DNA from: Breviolum minutum Mf 1.05b.01
Taxonomy: Eukaryota; Sar; Dinophyceae; Suessiales; Symbiodiniaceae
NCBI GenBank assembly: GCA_000507305.1
Contig: DF239897.1
Coordinates: 1 to 64,000 of the forward strand
Length of the DNA: 64,000 bases
Reading direction: 5' to 3'
This document shows positions 10,920-21,657 of the stretch, piece by piece. How positions within the stretch are numbered: the first letter of the stretch is position 1; the number at the start of each line of letters is the position of its first letter. Both the position numbers and the translations under genes were made by a program. The notes beneath the pieces are model-generated. The model saw nothing but the letters and a program-made list of their open reading frames with translations. It did not search any database and was not told where the DNA came from.

Positions 10920-11368
10920 AACAAGGAACCTAACCGCACAGATCACACAGAAGCAGATTCAGTTGATTCGCAACGGCTGCTGAAGGGTAAAACGGCAAAA
11001 AGTCACCCGATAGTTTCCCGAATGCGGTGGTTAGTTAGGCAACAGAGATGGCGGTTTTGCTACATTGAAGAGCTTAGCAACGATTCTCAGAAACATTTAG
11101 CCAATTGGTTTATATTGGTTTCATACTAACATAGTTTGAACCCCAAGCTTATTTGCCAACTACTGTAGTAATGTTATAACTCTGCTCAACATATTTCATT
11201 TGTCACGTTTGTTGTGTTTTTGTTCAGATCTACAGCTATCGAATGAGAAGATCAGAACGCACCTGTGTCCAGGAGACTTGTCTCATAACAGGAGCTGTGT
11301 AAGGTCCATGAATCAGCTAAACCTTCAGCTGCCGATCCGTTTCCTGGCTTACCAACCGGTAAACCTCA

Positions 11369-11587
11369 GTGATTTCCGTCTGTTTCGCGTTTCCGAAGCG
11401 AAACGTCAAAAGAGACCATTCGGATTGGCTCCTCTTTCCTCCGGCCAATGTTGTCGGGGTCATTGGGAAAGTTGCCTGGATTCATCATGCACCATTGAAA
11501 GAATATGTTAAGCTAAGCCAACATGTGGAGATAGTGGAATTTGTGGTAGCATTCACCAAGGACAACGATCACGAGTACAATTCATGA
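11369..11587 (+). CDS. weak exon candidate upstream of a GAT repeat
   Basis: The frame ends VAWIHHAPLKEYVKLSQHVE then FVVAFTKDNDHEYNS before TGA at 11585-11587. A second frame across 11220-11360 is also open and ends at a GTAAAC donor. Either could be an exon of the gene whose terminal exon is proposed at 12005. Phases could not be reconciled with confidence. Confidence 0.25.
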   Translation: MISVCFAFPKRNVKRDHSDWLLFPPANVVGVIGKVAWIHHAPLKEYVKLSQHVEIVEFVVAFTKDNDHEYNS

Positions 11588-11599
11588 TTCGTTGTTGAT

Positions 11600-11632
11600 G
11601 ATACATATTATGATGATGATTAGGATGATGAT

Positions 11633-11679
<47 letters not shown>

Positions 11680-11702
11680 CGATGATTGTTACGATGGTGG
11701 TC

Positions 11703-11758
<56 letters not shown>

Positions 11759-11767
11759 CTGATGATC

Positions 11768-11833
<66 letters not shown>

Positions 11834-11895
11834 CTTTGATGATGATGACTTTGATGATGGTCATGATTGTGATGATGGTCATGATTGTGATGATT
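11600..11895. repeat. (GAT)n microsatellite block
   Basis: About 300 bp of GAT/ATG triplets interrupted by TTAGGATGATG, CTGATGATCTGATG and TTTGATGATGATGAC variants. On - it gives a His-rich open frame and on + Asp/Met, both artefacts of the repeat. It probably lies in an intron between 11587 and 12005. Confidence 0.9.
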
Positions 11896-12004
11896 ATGTT
11901 TACCATTATTGAGTCACGGCCATGCTTCTTTTCTACACAACTTTAGACCATTCAACAAACCATCAGCTGGAACCCTAGTTCGATGATTTGTCATGTTTTT
12001 TTAG

Positions 12005-12141
12005 GTGTTATTGATGTAAATACACACCGGCAGCTTGTTTTACGGGAGAAGCTATTTGATGTGTTGCACTGGAGGAACCCTTGCGGACCAACCACTACAA
12101 CAACTATTCCAACGATGGAAGTCCAGATTGCCAAGTCTTAA
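12005..12141 (+). CDS. candidate terminal exon, unknown product
   Basis: A T-rich tract (ATGTTTTTTTAG) provides an acceptor. The frame then reads VIDVNTHRQLVLREKLFDVL and continues through a Thr run (GPTTTTTIPTMEV) to TAA at 12139-12141. The start is phase 2 (GT, then GTT). Charged and helical in the first half. No family is recognised. The upstream GAT block would be its intron. Confidence 0.35.
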
Positions 12142-12370
12142 GCATGGTGATGGTGCTTTGTCCTCCACCAGCTCTTTCTGGATGATGCAAATATGTAGTT
12201 GCCATGCTTTGTCCAGTAGGACAAACCATGGATTGAGAGACAAAGATGATCATTGAATAACAAAATATGCAGAGTTTTTATGCTCACTCTGTGTCCGGTG
12301 TACGGCCAACACAACCAACCACTCCCACAAGGATGGTGGTTAACAGTTCCGTGATGATCATCTTGGAGAT

Positions 12371-13118
12371 TTGTTTCCGCCAAACTCGAGATTTGCGGCA
12401 AAAAGTGGCAGCAAGAGGGATGTTTGCACAAGTGACATGTTTCGCAAACCCACTGAGAAACTAAGCAGCCAAATATATGAAGAAGGAGCCAAGCAACCAA
12501 AAATTAGAGATCCAGCTTTGTTGAATAGATGTTTCTCAATTGTTCTCTTTGTCCACTGTTCCACACTCTTTCAATATGTTTTAAGAAAGTATTCATTTAG
12601 AGCATCTTGCCAAAAGCAAAATACTGAGACGGGTTTTCACTGGCTGAATACGGTGAAGCCGGTGAGTCTTCCCGCCATGTTTGCTTGATTTGGTGGCAAC
12701 TTTGGGTTGTGGTTCAAACGAGGAAGTCAATGGGGGGGATTGGTTTTTTAGGTTTTCTCGCAGGAACCTTGGCCCTCCCCATCCTTTAAACCATCCCCAT
12801 CTTGTGAATCCTTCCCACAAAAAACCTTCAGAAATATGCAGAGAATCTGGATTTTCAGCAAAATACTGCCATGTTTGACCTCAACTACTGTAATCTCTCA
12901 CTGCCTATTTGATGATTTCAGGAGCCAATGACCTTATTGATATTGCTGGCAGTGTTTTTTTCCCTATCATTTTTTCCTTGGAAACTTTTACCAGGATGCG
13001 TCACTCGGGGTGTTAGCGCAACAAATTGGTTCCACGCAGGTTGATCTTGCGTCATCGTCGCTTCGTAGAGTTGTTGGAGATCTCTGCGTCACATGGCTGA
13101 GAGGGGAAGCGTTGCCAG
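12371..13118 (+). CDS. two exons with strong splice signals, unknown product
   Basis: Exon A (about 12371-12661) is open and charged (KPTEKLSSQIYEEGAKQPKI) and ends at a near-consensus donor CCG|GTGAGT. Exon B (12995-13118) follows a long pyrimidine-rich tract ending TTTTACCAG and reads DASLGVLAQQIGSTQVDLAS then RRVVGDLCVTWLRGEALP. It ends at CCAG|GTGAGA. Both exons are phase 0 at the join, so they splice in frame. Exon B has balanced composition and few alternatives. Exon A has a competing frame (RQTRDLRQKVAARGMFAQV). Exon B ends in phase 1, so more exons must follow. Confidence 0.4.
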
Positions 13119-13364
13119 GTGAGATGGAAAGAACGCAGGTTAAAGCTCCCTAGAAGGGAGCCTTTGAAATGGATATTTTTATTACTTTTTATTGCTCTTT
13201 TATAAATTAAGAGGTTATGATTATGTGATATCATTTGAACATCCATATGTTCTGAATGGACATGATTCCGCTAAGTCTTTTGAAGAAGCCCCCCAAAATC
13301 AAAATCCAGAAATCCTTCAAATTCATCACTAAATTGATGGTGAAATTCTTACCTGAAAATATAG

Positions 13365-13622
13365 GAAACAACCAAAAAAAGGTCCCAAAAAACCCGAAAA
13401 AAAACGGGTGAGTTCAACCAGATCAAACCCACCGACTTTGGGACCTGCCACTGGGACCTGGAGCATCTGGGTCTCACCTTTAAGAACCCCACAGTAACAC
13501 CAGGAAAGGGCGAAAAAAACCAAATCCAGCAACTTTTTGTCAAATTTTGGGCCAAATTTTCTTTCGGAGCCGTGGGGATGGATGTTATTTCCTCCATTCC
13601 GGAAATTTCCACCATTTTTTAA
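13365..13622 (+). CDS. possible terminal exon, 85 codons
   Basis: After AAATATAG the frame is open to TAA (13620-13622), reading KPTDFGTCHWDLEHLGLTFK and NPTVTPGKGEKNQIQQLFV. It lacks an ATG before its last third, which fits an exon rather than a whole gene. Two minus-strand frames over the same interval are also open, so strand is not certain. Confidence 0.3.
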   Translation, partial: ETTKKRSQKTRKKTGEFNQIKPTDFGTCHWDLEHLGLTFKNPTVTPGKGEKNQIQQLFVKFWAKFSFGAVGMDVISSIPEISTIF

Positions 13623-14036
13623 GAAGAAGTGGTGCCAATTTTGTTGAAGAGAGAGAATTTTGTTGTTTTTTCGCGAAGCTCAGAACCTAAATTCCTTTAC
13701 ATGTGCCGGTCATGAATTATTAAGGGGCCTTCATTTCGCGGAATCTTCTCCATCGGTCCATCCGTACATAAACAAGAACGCAATGACTATCACCAGTACG
13801 CCGCCCTGGCATTCATGGAAAAAGCTTCTAACGTTGCAGAAAGTTGGGAAAACCCACAGTTTTCTTTCAAACATGACTCCCAATGTTGAATTTGAAAGGT
13901 ACATACCAACATGTCACCTTTCGAATGCTCCAGGTCTACCCTTGCAGAAGGCTTTGTCGATGCACAACTGAGGTGCAATCGTTACCAGCTTTTTTGTGGT
14001 GGATTTGGAGGGTGTAGCCCTTAAGCAGGGATTGCC

Positions 14037-14128
14037 CATTTTGGGGGGATCAAACCCTACAAATCTATGGTAATTTTGAGGGATTTTCCATATAATAGTG
14101 CATTGTTTGCGTTGGTAATATAAAGACT
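14037..14128 (+). repeat. dispersed repeat, copy 1 (pairs with 26024)
   Basis: TATGGTAATTTTGAGGGATT and TAGTGCATTGTTTGCGTTGG recur with few differences at 26024-26119. No terminal arms are seen. Confidence 0.75.
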
Positions 14129-14182
14129 CCTGTTAAGTTAACCTCTACCAGGTGTACCCTCAACTACTTGAGAGGGTCTCAG

Positions 14183-14518
14183 ATGATACCTTTAGATGAG
14201 GATCAGATTTGGGTAGGGTTTGCAAGCCATTTTCGGAATGTTGTTTTCCATACTTCCATGTTTCAAACATATTTGGCCAGATCCTCCGAAATTGCATGGC
14301 AACTTGGCCTTGAAAGCCCAAAGAAGAGGATATTGGAGGGGGTTAAGTTCAACCCCGGTCATCAAATAGAGCCGGCCGTTTCAAACCATCAATTTCTGCT
14401 CAAAATTCAGCCACCGGACCAGACAATGAGGATTGTCAAGCAAACAAATTGCCTCAAAGGGAAGCAATGTGGGGTTTTTGAACATGTAAAGCCTCCTCCA
14501 AAGATTTACCCTCCCTGA
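14183..14518 (+). CDS. candidate single-exon ORF, 111 aa
   Basis: Starts at ATG after CTCAG and stays open to TGA at 14516-14518. It reads MIPLDEDQIWVGFASHFRNV then QTYLARSSEIAWQLGLESPK, with later KFNPGHQIEPAVSNHQFLLK. Composition is balanced and less AT-rich than the flanks. The last codons and the stop fall inside a P3 element that begins at 14507, so the original C-terminus may have been replaced by the insertion. No known domain is seen. An exon of a longer gene is an alternative, since AG precedes the ATG. Confidence 0.4.
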   Translation: MIPLDEDQIWVGFASHFRNVVFHTSMFQTYLARSSEIAWQLGLESPKKRILEGVKFNPGHQIEPAVSNHQFLLKIQPPDQTMRIVKQTNCLKGKQCGVFEHVKPPPKIYPP

Positions 14519-14610
14519 AACTAACATGGCCCATGAACATCCCCATCTTTACTGGTAAATACCATCAAAATGGTGGATTTTCCATGGCTATGTTAGTTTA
14601 CACGAGTGTA
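14507..14610. repeat. P3 fold-back repeat
   Basis: TACCCTCCCTGAAACTAACA on the left and GCTATGTTAGTTTACACGAG with terminal GTA on the right. It overlaps the end of the preceding open frame and supplies its stop codon. Confidence 0.75.
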
Positions 14611-14615
14611 AGTGA

Positions 14616-14651
<36 letters not shown>

Positions 14652-14652
14652 G

Positions 14653-14686
<34 letters not shown>

Positions 14687-14687
14687 G
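14616..14687. repeat. (TTGCTG)n to (TTG)n microsatellite
   Basis: About five TTGCTG hexamers grade into GTT triplets, ending at GCGAGC. It encodes polyCys or Ala/Thr runs depending on frame; no coding support. Confidence 0.9.
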
Positions 14688-15124
14688 CGAGCTGGGATCG
14701 CCGGCTGTGCCAAGGCCATTGTTGAGTACGTTGCCTCAGTGCTTTGATGGTCGAGTGAGACATCCGAAGTAACTTAGATGACGCCGACGACAACAACAGC
14801 AACAACAACAGAAATTAAGATGAGAGGCATCCATTCACAACAATATTCAATAAACATTGCTTCTCTCTATATATTTATTTAATCTTAGAGGCAGTTGATG
14901 TGTGACCAGTGATTGGTGGAGCGATAGGGAAGCTATAGTTACCGTATAGTTAAGCAGTGAGAAGGGGAGGATGCTGCAACAGCTGTAAAGGGAGCCAGGC
15001 ACTATGTGTATTTTGCTTAGGAAATGAGAAGTCATTGGGTAAAGGATTAATGTATTGCAGGTAGGATTTGCATTGTTCGATCCTTAGTTTTAGACATCTA
15101 ACAATAGCTCTTGAGAAGGCATGA

Positions 15125-15300
15125 TTGGACTTTCACCTAAAAGCACGCCTAAAAGACCTTCACCTCTCACTACGGAAAGATGACATAGGATGGCTAGATA
15201 GATGCTTGGGGAGACCGAAACATTCGGTCTCACTTGACCTTTTCCCCCAAAAAGCCGTGAAAAACACACGATTGGCCAGTCTTATTTGGTTGACATACCG
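15125..15300 (+). CDS. exon candidate, basic/helical
   Basis: The frame reads FHLKARLKDLHLSLRKDDIG then LDRCLGRPKHSVSLDLFPQK and ends near a GTGGGT donor after LTYR. Rich in Leu, Lys, Arg and Asp. The initiator in this frame would be TTG, so an internal exon is more likely than a gene start. No family is recognised. Confidence 0.35.
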
Positions 15301-15490
15301 GTGGGTTTGATAAAGGCCTTCACGACTTAACGTCCTAAAAAGGTCATAAATTAGTGTGGTTTGGCCATACCAACTGGTTCAGTTTTGTTACTTCAACAAT
15401 ATGTTATCGTTTTTTAATGAATGGGCACATTCTACCTATTTGAAACTTGCAGCAGAACTGGATAGTTGTGTATATATAGACGTATATAAC

Positions 15491-15557
15491 GTATATATAT
15501 ATATATATATGTATATATATACATATATATATATATATTTAGATATATATATATATT
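15491..15557. repeat. (AT)n microsatellite
   Basis: Alternating TA with ACA and TTAGA interruptions. Similar AT/ATAC blocks occur near 25840, 27600-27830, 28240-28300, 37040, 46600, 47800-47860 and 48480-48555. Confidence 0.9.
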
Positions 15558-15559
15558 TA

Positions 15560-16633
15560 ATTATACAGTAGATATATGATATATGTTTGTTTTCTTGTTT
15601 CCTGCCGTTAATGCAGGAAATTCATGGCGTTTTTGTACCAGTACGATCCCTGAGCCCCAGCTTCATCCTGTAAGGTCCTCAACTACCGCAGCTCTCAGTG
15701 CCGTTTTCATTTGGAGGTGGAATGATGTTGGGCCGAATGAAAAGCCTCCTTGCTTTTCCATGGGTTGTTGGGGTCCAAGGGTAGCGTTTGTAGGCAACAG
15801 AACGCTACATCAAGATGATACGTAAATTCTAGTCGTGTGGCCTGGTGAAGGACTAGGGGGACTTGCAATTTTCTACGGGTTTGCGGCTTTAGCTGCTAGT
15901 CGTACAGTTTGTTGCTCTTTTTTGAAAGACATTTGGTCACTTGTAAGTTTGACATGATAACCTGTTGCAGGGGTTCAGGAAAAAAACACGGTCTTCCAAA
16001 TAACTCCTGACAAAGTCTTTGGGCAGAATTTAGGTATCCAACCACCACCTCAACAGTACAACAACTGTTTGGAAGGATGGGGTAACAACTTCCATTTTTG
16101 TGAGGGGAGGGCGTGTAGTTGCTCAAGAACCATGCATGCAGATGGCAGCCGGGTACACTGGGTTTTTGTCATCCTGCTGGTTGGACCACTGTAACAATTT
16201 GGCACCAGTGCTTTCGGGCCAGGGATGTCATTTCCTTTTTGGAGTCTCATAATCTGAAAAGATCCTTGGGTGATGTTGGGTGGTGGTCCTCAACACATCC
16301 CAGGTACTTGTAGTTTGTTTGGCCTGTCATGAATCCGGTTATATGGACAAAGGAAACCCGTGGGAATCAGAACCAGTTATACCAATGCATCGATTGTCAC
16401 AAAATTAGTGCTTGCTGCTTGCTGTACTAATGGGAAGAGGTTTAATTGTTGAGGCTCCGCGGAAGGTTTGTGGATTCAAACCTCACAAAATGGGGGCCCA
16501 ATAATTCTTTCAAACATTGTTTTGGGTCGCTCTCCAACCAGAAGGGGTGCCAACTGACTGGTGCGAAGTAGAATTGAATCTTAATGAGAGCCTGAAAAAA
16601 TTGGTTCAGTTTAGATTATTTTGATATCATGAT
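15560..16633. other. no well supported gene
   Basis: A short stretch after GCAG at about 15618 (EIHGVFVPVRSLSPSFIL) could be an exon, but boundaries are weak. A P6-like tail (CACATCCCAGGTACTTGTAG) lies at about 16290-16312. Nothing else is distinct. Confidence 0.4.
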
Positions 16634-16822
16634 TTGCATAAATCCTCTCGTTCCTTACTAAGCACCAGGCAAATAAGTCAAAGGGTGCAGACATTGATGG
16701 TAGCATTCCTTGATTTGCCCCAACAGGCTTCAGCACACCGGAACATCGTGAAGCACTACAGGTGGGACACGCTCAAGGAAAACCAGTACCCAGTAGTACA
16801 AACCAGTGTTTTTTGTGGGTAA
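16634..16822 (+). CDS. candidate exon, unknown product
   Basis: The frame reads TLMVAFLDLPQQASAHRNIV then KHYRWDTLKENQYPVVQTS and stops at TAA. Internal GCAG and ACAG|GTGGGA sites mean that part of it (about 16701-16765) could be a spliced internal exon with the rest intronic. GC content and codon variety exceed the flanks. No domain is recognised. Confidence 0.4.
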   Translation: MHKSSRSLLSTRQISQRVQTLMVAFLDLPQQASAHRNIVKHYRWDTLKENQYPVVQTSVFCG

Positions 16823-16974
16823 ATTGTGTTTTGACTTTGCGATTTTGCAAACACAGTTTGGACAGTGCAGACAAGTCAACAATAACATGTGTTGCATCGA
16901 GCATAATGATCATATAGGGCACTGATACTGTATCTGTTTTTTTCAGTCATCAACAACATCCCTTCAACCCAATT

Positions 16975-16976
16975 TG

Positions 16977-17014
<38 letters not shown>

Positions 17015-17040
17015 GATGATCATCATCATAATCATCATCG
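16975..17040. repeat. (ATC)n microsatellite
   Basis: ATC triplets switching to GATGATC and back; imperfect on the right. Confidence 0.9.
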
Positions 17041-17163
17041 TCATAACAATTGTCACATGAAATATCTCCAATGTCATTGTTGGCATGCCTATTATTTTCA
17101 AATTCGGGGATGGTCCAATTTCATTGTCTAAAAGTTTTGTTGGATGATTCTAATCAGTGATAA

Positions 17164-17442
17164 GTGCGGAAGTTGTTTACTATTCTGTACACACTTCCCG
17201 AGCAAGAATCTCCCGAAAATGGGAAATCACCCAAGAAAAATTCTCCCCAAAATGGGAAATCAAGGATCCCAAATGTTTGTAACATACGAAATAAATCAAC
17301 GGTCATCAACCCAGTTTTTGTGGATGGACCGACTTCACTATCGATGCACGGGGCTTGGCTGTTCTTTCCGAAGGCCTTTCATCGAGCTTATATGGAGGCG
17401 AAAAACTCCGAAAACATTGGTCGTTGCATTGGTTGGATTGGG
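17164..17442 (+). CDS. candidate exon ending at a GTGAGG donor
   Basis: Open from a GTG codon to GG|GTGAGG (phase 0). It contains a small internal duplication (ESPENGKSPKKNSPQNGKS) and then VFVDGPTSLSMHGAWLFFPK, FHRAYMEAKNSENIGRCIGW. The second half has balanced composition with Trp, Cys and charged residues. If unspliced, the frame continues to a stop at 17502. Two other + frames are also partly open. Product not recognised. Confidence 0.4.
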
Positions 17443-17728
17443 GTGAGGTGCAGATTCATTCAAGTTGTATTGGAGTTGCTGGGTTATGTGGTTTCCAATT
17501 GACATACTCTGTATGTACTAGTATATATACACATATGCATTCTTTGCATATTTGCTTGATCTTTATTTTGTTCCCTGATGCGTTGGAACTTGACTACTTT
17601 TTCAATTGTTATAGATCTGGTTTAACAAATGGCCCACATTGATTGTCATGTTTGATGTAGGTTCATTTATTTGCCACAAATTCGTCTTTAGGGTTTGGAT
17701 GATAGATTTGCTCGGTGAATGACTTGCT

Positions 17729-17828
17729 GGTGGTTTCCCAATATTTTTTATTTTCACCCCGAACCTTGGGGTTTCACGATCCAATTCGACGAACATATTT
17801 GTCAAACGGGTTTCCAACCTCCACCAAG
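17729..17828 (+). mobile_element. INT element, degenerate copy
   Basis: GGTGGTTTCCCAATATTTTT, an inner CACCCCGAACCTTGGGG stem, and CAAACGGGTTTCCAACCTCC on the right. The GT/AG ends are degraded. It lies inside a long minus-strand open frame that I regard as spurious. Confidence 0.6.
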
Positions 17829-18633
17829 ATGATGATTCATCAGCTACTACACAAACTGCACATCCATTGAATTCCAATAGAGGAATGACTCCAATCATCT
17901 CCGGATTTGACCATGTTGCAAGTCCGGATTTGACCAATTGGTTGAGTTTTGTTTGGAATTTTACATGTTTCCTGGAGAAACACTTTCGACAAATCACTGG
18001 TTTAATTGAAACATAGAGGCTTAAAGATGACTTCAGGGTGACATTCCATCTTGTCAGGGTGCTATGAGCAGTGCTGCTACAATTGTTAGATGTTGGTTTT
18101 GGGCTGGATTTGTTGAAATAGTTCTGGGGCTTGGGTGTGCCCATTGTTTGGCAATCTGTCCCATTTTTGAAGTACCAGGTGAAGTACAGATCTGCCCCAA
18201 GCATTTTAGTTTTTTCCTGCTGGTGAAAACGTTGCACAATAGCACCAAGATAATTTGTTGTTCAATCTACTTGAGATACCTATGACTGTGGATCTATTTG
18301 CATGGAACTATTGACTACTTGTAATTTTAAACCTCACTCTTCTATACTTCTTTAAGGAAAAGAGACATGATTACACCGTATACTCAGTATTAGCTACGAC
18401 TGGGTTTACCATGGGTTTGCAAAGCTTCATCCCTAACAAAAAAGGCAAGAAAAATCCATCCCTTTTCTCAGCTGTTTTTTTTTTTCGCGTGGAACACGCC
18501 GGCCTTCCCTCCCAACCAACCGATGTTCACATCGGCTTGGCCAGTTACAGGCAGAGACAAAGAACAGTCGGATGCGGCTTTTAGCCTTCATGTCACGTGG
18601 CGATGATGACGGATCCATGGGACGAACGAAGAC
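17829..18633. other. no supported gene
   Basis: Covered on the minus strand by part of a 211-codon open frame (see rejected items). No + strand exon with good boundaries. Confidence 0.4.
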
Positions 18634-18711
18634 CGGTATATTTACCTACATTTTCTATAGGTGATTTTTATGATAAATGTAGTAGGTAGATAAACCATAC
18701 ATGGATGGTAT
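18634..18711. repeat. P2 fold-back repeat, copy 4
   Basis: GGTATATTTACCTACATTTT on the left, GATAAATGTAGTAGGTAG on the right, and a CCATACATGGATGGTATGGG tail. The tail supplies the ATG of the following open frame. Confidence 0.7.
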
Positions 18712-19226
18712 GGGTTTTTCTGACCCCCAAACAACCAGGGCCTTTTTTGTTTTTTGTTCTTGTAGGTCCATGAAAAAAACATTTTTTTTGCGTTGCAAAT
18801 CATCACTTTTGTTTGGAGAAATGGATGGCATTCGGTTGGTGTTTTTCATTCAGCCAGGGATGTCATGTTCATCCAAAAATACCTGGACTATCCAGTTATT
18901 GTTGGTTTATTTAAGACTGGGTGGTGGTTTCAAACATTTTTTATTTTAACCCCTACTTGGGGAAATGATCCATTTTGACTAATATTTTTCAGATGGGTTG
19001 AAACCACCAACCAGAAGAGTATCCTCATCCCGTTTTGGTGGATTCTGAGCAAACACAATCTCACAGGACTGATCAGAAAAAGTTTGCTCTTCACTGGCAG
19101 GAGTTCCGATCAAATACTGGAACCATTTATGTTGGTAGTTACCCAAATTGTGGAAAGGAGTCATTGATTTTTGGTACATTTGGATACATTTGGTACATTT
19201 TTGGTACATTTTGTTACATTGTGTAA
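18701..19226 (+). CDS. two-exon gene split by an introner, 143 aa
   Basis: Exon 1 is 18701-18920; the INT element at 18921-19014 is the intron; exon 2 is 19015-19226. The join is phase 1 (G|AA, Glu) and gives one frame of 144 codons. Left unspliced, the frame stops at 18949. Exon 2 reads EYPHPVLVDSEQTQSHRTDQ and KKFALHWQEFRSNTGTIYVG, which is convincing. Its tail is a hydrophobic repeat (GTFGYIWYIFGTF) from an imperfect TTTGGTACAT tandem. Exon 1 is less convincing and its ATG lies in a P2 repeat tail, so the true 5' end may differ. No family is recognised. Confidence 0.35.
18921..19014 (+). mobile_element. INT introner-like element, 94 bp
   Basis: GTGGTGGTTTCAAACATTTT to GGTTGAAACCACCAACCAG, with arms complementary over about 13 bp and an inner ACCCCTACTTGGGG stem. 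It sits between two open frames that join in phase when it is removed. Confidence 0.75.
19172..19225 (+). repeat. short tandem repeat TTTGGTACAT-like
   Basis: Three to four imperfect copies of (T)TTTGGTACATTT, varied as GGATACATTTGG and TGTTACATTG. In the candidate gene they encode a hydrophobic C-terminus. Confidence 0.7.
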
Positions 19227-19468
19227 AGGAGTGTAAGGTGACATTTGGTGAATTGTTCTTTGAAAAAAATTGGTTGATATGGAAAATTTGCTAATCCCCC
19301 AGGTTGGTAATTCGGAATCCATGGCCTGAATTTGGGGGAAATGGAGCGAATCCCAAGCACACTTCACGTCTTCAAAAACATATCAGCTGCCAGCAGTTCA
19401 GCAATGAAAATATCCATAAAATCAGATTCCATAGTACATAGTATATATATATATGTTTATAGACAGAG

Positions 19469-19561
19469 AGCTAACATATCCCACATTATCCCACCCTTGG
19501 ACAGGAATATCATCTTCCAAAATGCAGTGGGAGGGTATATGTTATGTTCATTGGAGGGCAT
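19469..19561. repeat. P3 fold-back repeat, degenerate
   Basis: GCTAACATATCCCACATTAT on the left and GTATATGTTATGTTCATTGG with AGGGCATA on the right. Confidence 0.55.
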
Positions 19562-20056
19562 AATATACATATATGTATATGCAGTTATGTACAGTATATT
19601 TATATATATATGATCATTTATCATAGGTACGCACATGTCCAATCATCTCAACTAGTGGGTTGCAGCTATCCAGTTTCACCCGTTTCCCCTGAGGTATCAT
19701 CATCTCCACAATGCTCAAGGCAGGGCGTTTTTTCCTGTGCAATGAACTTCGTGGCCAGGGTGGAGATACAGAAACTCACAACAGATATTTTTTGTTTTTG
19801 GTGTTATGGTGTTTGGTTGGTTGAAGACAAAATGTTGCGTTTATTCCTGGACAACATATTATGTGATTATTATGTGGAATAGGTATTCTTGAGAGTTTTT
19901 TTGTTTTTCGGATGTAAGACATGGAGAGTCTACTGAGAGAAATCCTGGAGAATGAGACTCAACTGGTTCCTTGGTGCATTTGTAGAAGCGATGTGTTCAG
20001 GGGCGAGCTTGGATACTGTAGTTTATTGGCGGTGGGAAAATGGCCGTTAGTAACAA
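19562..20056. other. no supported gene
   Basis: Short AT-rich tract then mixed sequence. A frame at 19921-20109 opens with ATG (MESLLREILENETQLVPWCI) but runs into the P7 repeat at 20057. It is too weak to call. Confidence 0.4.
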
Positions 20057-20182
20057 GGTGGGTCCCTAACTCCAGTTATAAATGGAGTTATATAAGTTCA
20101 CCCCTTTGAGAAGGGGCAACATACTCCCAGTTTCCTAAGGCCAGGGTCACAGGGGGCCCCATAACTCCATACGGGGCCCACC
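20057..20182. repeat. P7 fold-back repeat, copy 1
   Basis: Starts GGTGGGTCCCTAACTCCAGT and ends CCATACGGGGCCCACC, with an inner CCCCATAACTCC / GGAGTTAT pairing. The second copy is at 24544-24681. Confidence 0.8.
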
Positions 20183-21564
20183 GGCCACCAGGGTTGGACT
20201 CTGAAGACGTGGACGAGTTGCGACCACTCAGATTGGACCGTGGACCCGTCTTTGGAAAAATGTGGACCGCCAGTTTTCCATGCTTCGGTGGTAAAAAACG
20301 AAGTGTTTTGTTTATTATTGTGGTTCAGGAAGTGAAGCCATAATGTGATAGTCTATAATATATTTTATATACATACATAAATACATGCTCTTTTTTTACG
20401 AGTACATGTGGTTTTAAGGATGTGAGTTCCACCTTGTATTTTTGTTTAACCGGTTTAAGACGACCATTGAAAAGGATCAGTTTCCTGAAAGCCTGGAACA
20501 GGACTTGAAATGCCCCATGTTGACAGATTATACATCTACATAGATTATGTAGTTTATGAAGGTATACTGATATATGTCGGCCAAAATGCAAATTTGTGAG
20601 ATGTATATTTTATGTTGATATTTGGGTATAAAGCAACTACGAACTGTATGAACACGTTATTACGCAGTATGTTGATACTTATATGTGTTTTGTATTTATT
20701 TATTATCATACCGCCATATTTGACAGAAATCGATACATTTGTTTTCACACATACCTTTAATTGAAGATATGCTATGTTCGTGGTCCATCCACATATATAT
20801 GTTTTGTATTCCACGCCACCTCCGTAAAGTACATCAAACAAACTTTTGCGATGAATCGATATACCCCTTTGCAGCTTGTGAATAGTATGGGTATCCCGGT
20901 TTCAAATAACTATATAAGTTGATGCAATATTGTTATTTACCAATTATGTACTTGGATTGTTGGACAAAAAGTTTCACCCAAAACTCTCAAAAAAACGATA
21001 ACAAATCTTTGCTTCAAACAGTAGAAATCCTTGTTGCAGCCAGGATTTCAATGCTTCAACGTCACAGTGACTCAGTGTTAGTCCACTTTGTGTACATAGA
21101 CCACCAAACTCACACAGCTCAAGTTTGCTGGTCGAGTCTCTTTTTGTAGATTTGTTTGTTTTAAGTTTCATATTATATCTACATGTATAGATCATATATA
21201 GAATACATATGTCTAAGTGAATCTGTGCACTGCCCGAAACAATCCATGCTAACTTTCACCAAATGGTGTTTTTGGGAGTGATGCATATGTGGAATTTTGG
21301 CAGGTGAAGCTAGATATTATATATGTATCTTGAATTGAACCTGCCGCGGCTGCCCGATATATTTTTGTATGTATTTGTTTATGTGATACATTAGTAGTAT
21401 ATGTGTGTATGTATTTGATACACCTCCAGTTACATACACGTAATACTCACATAAAATTACATGTATGATGTTCATTGAATCTATCTCTTGGTTCTTAGTT
21501 GAGTACTACGTTTATATCATCAATCATAGTTGTTATTTTTGCACGTTGAACCTTTCTTGCCTAG
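20183..21564. other. no supported gene; AT-rich
   Basis: About 1.4 kb rich in TATATA and ACATAT. Open frames of 73-95 codons exist on both strands without boundary or composition support. Confidence 0.45.
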
Positions 21565-21657
21565 GCTCAGTCGTTTGCTGGCCGCTCACTTACCAGACGA
21601 GGTGCTAGCTGTATTTGCATCACAATTTGTTGCCACTGACTTGTTACTCCGATTAAC
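21565..21657 (+). CDS. clean internal exon, unknown product
   Basis: Preceded by a pyrimidine tract CCTTTCTTGCCTAG and followed by a GTATGT donor. The frame (phase 2 at both ends) reads LSRLLAAHLPDEVLAVFASQ then FVATDLLLRL, a leucine/alanine-rich amphipathic helix. It is isolated: AT-rich non-coding sequence extends more than 1 kb on each side. No motif identifies the protein. Confidence 0.4.

Noticed and set aside
11553..11906. 117-codon minus-strand poly-His/poly-Ile frame
   Set aside because: Translation of the (GAT)n block only.
13349..13615. 88-codon minus-strand frame over 13365-13622
   Set aside because: The + frame ends at a natural stop after a possible acceptor and has better charge balance. 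The minus frame turns into a run of aromatic/hydrophobic residues. Not fully excluded.
16230..16330. Possible further P6 copy
   Set aside because: Shares only CACATCCCAGGTACTTGTAG-like sequence; the arms do not pair, so it was left out of the family.
17602..18237. 211-codon minus-strand open frame
   Set aside because: It runs straight through a degenerate INT element (17729-17828), its composition changes along its length and it has no recognisable domain. Probably open by chance.
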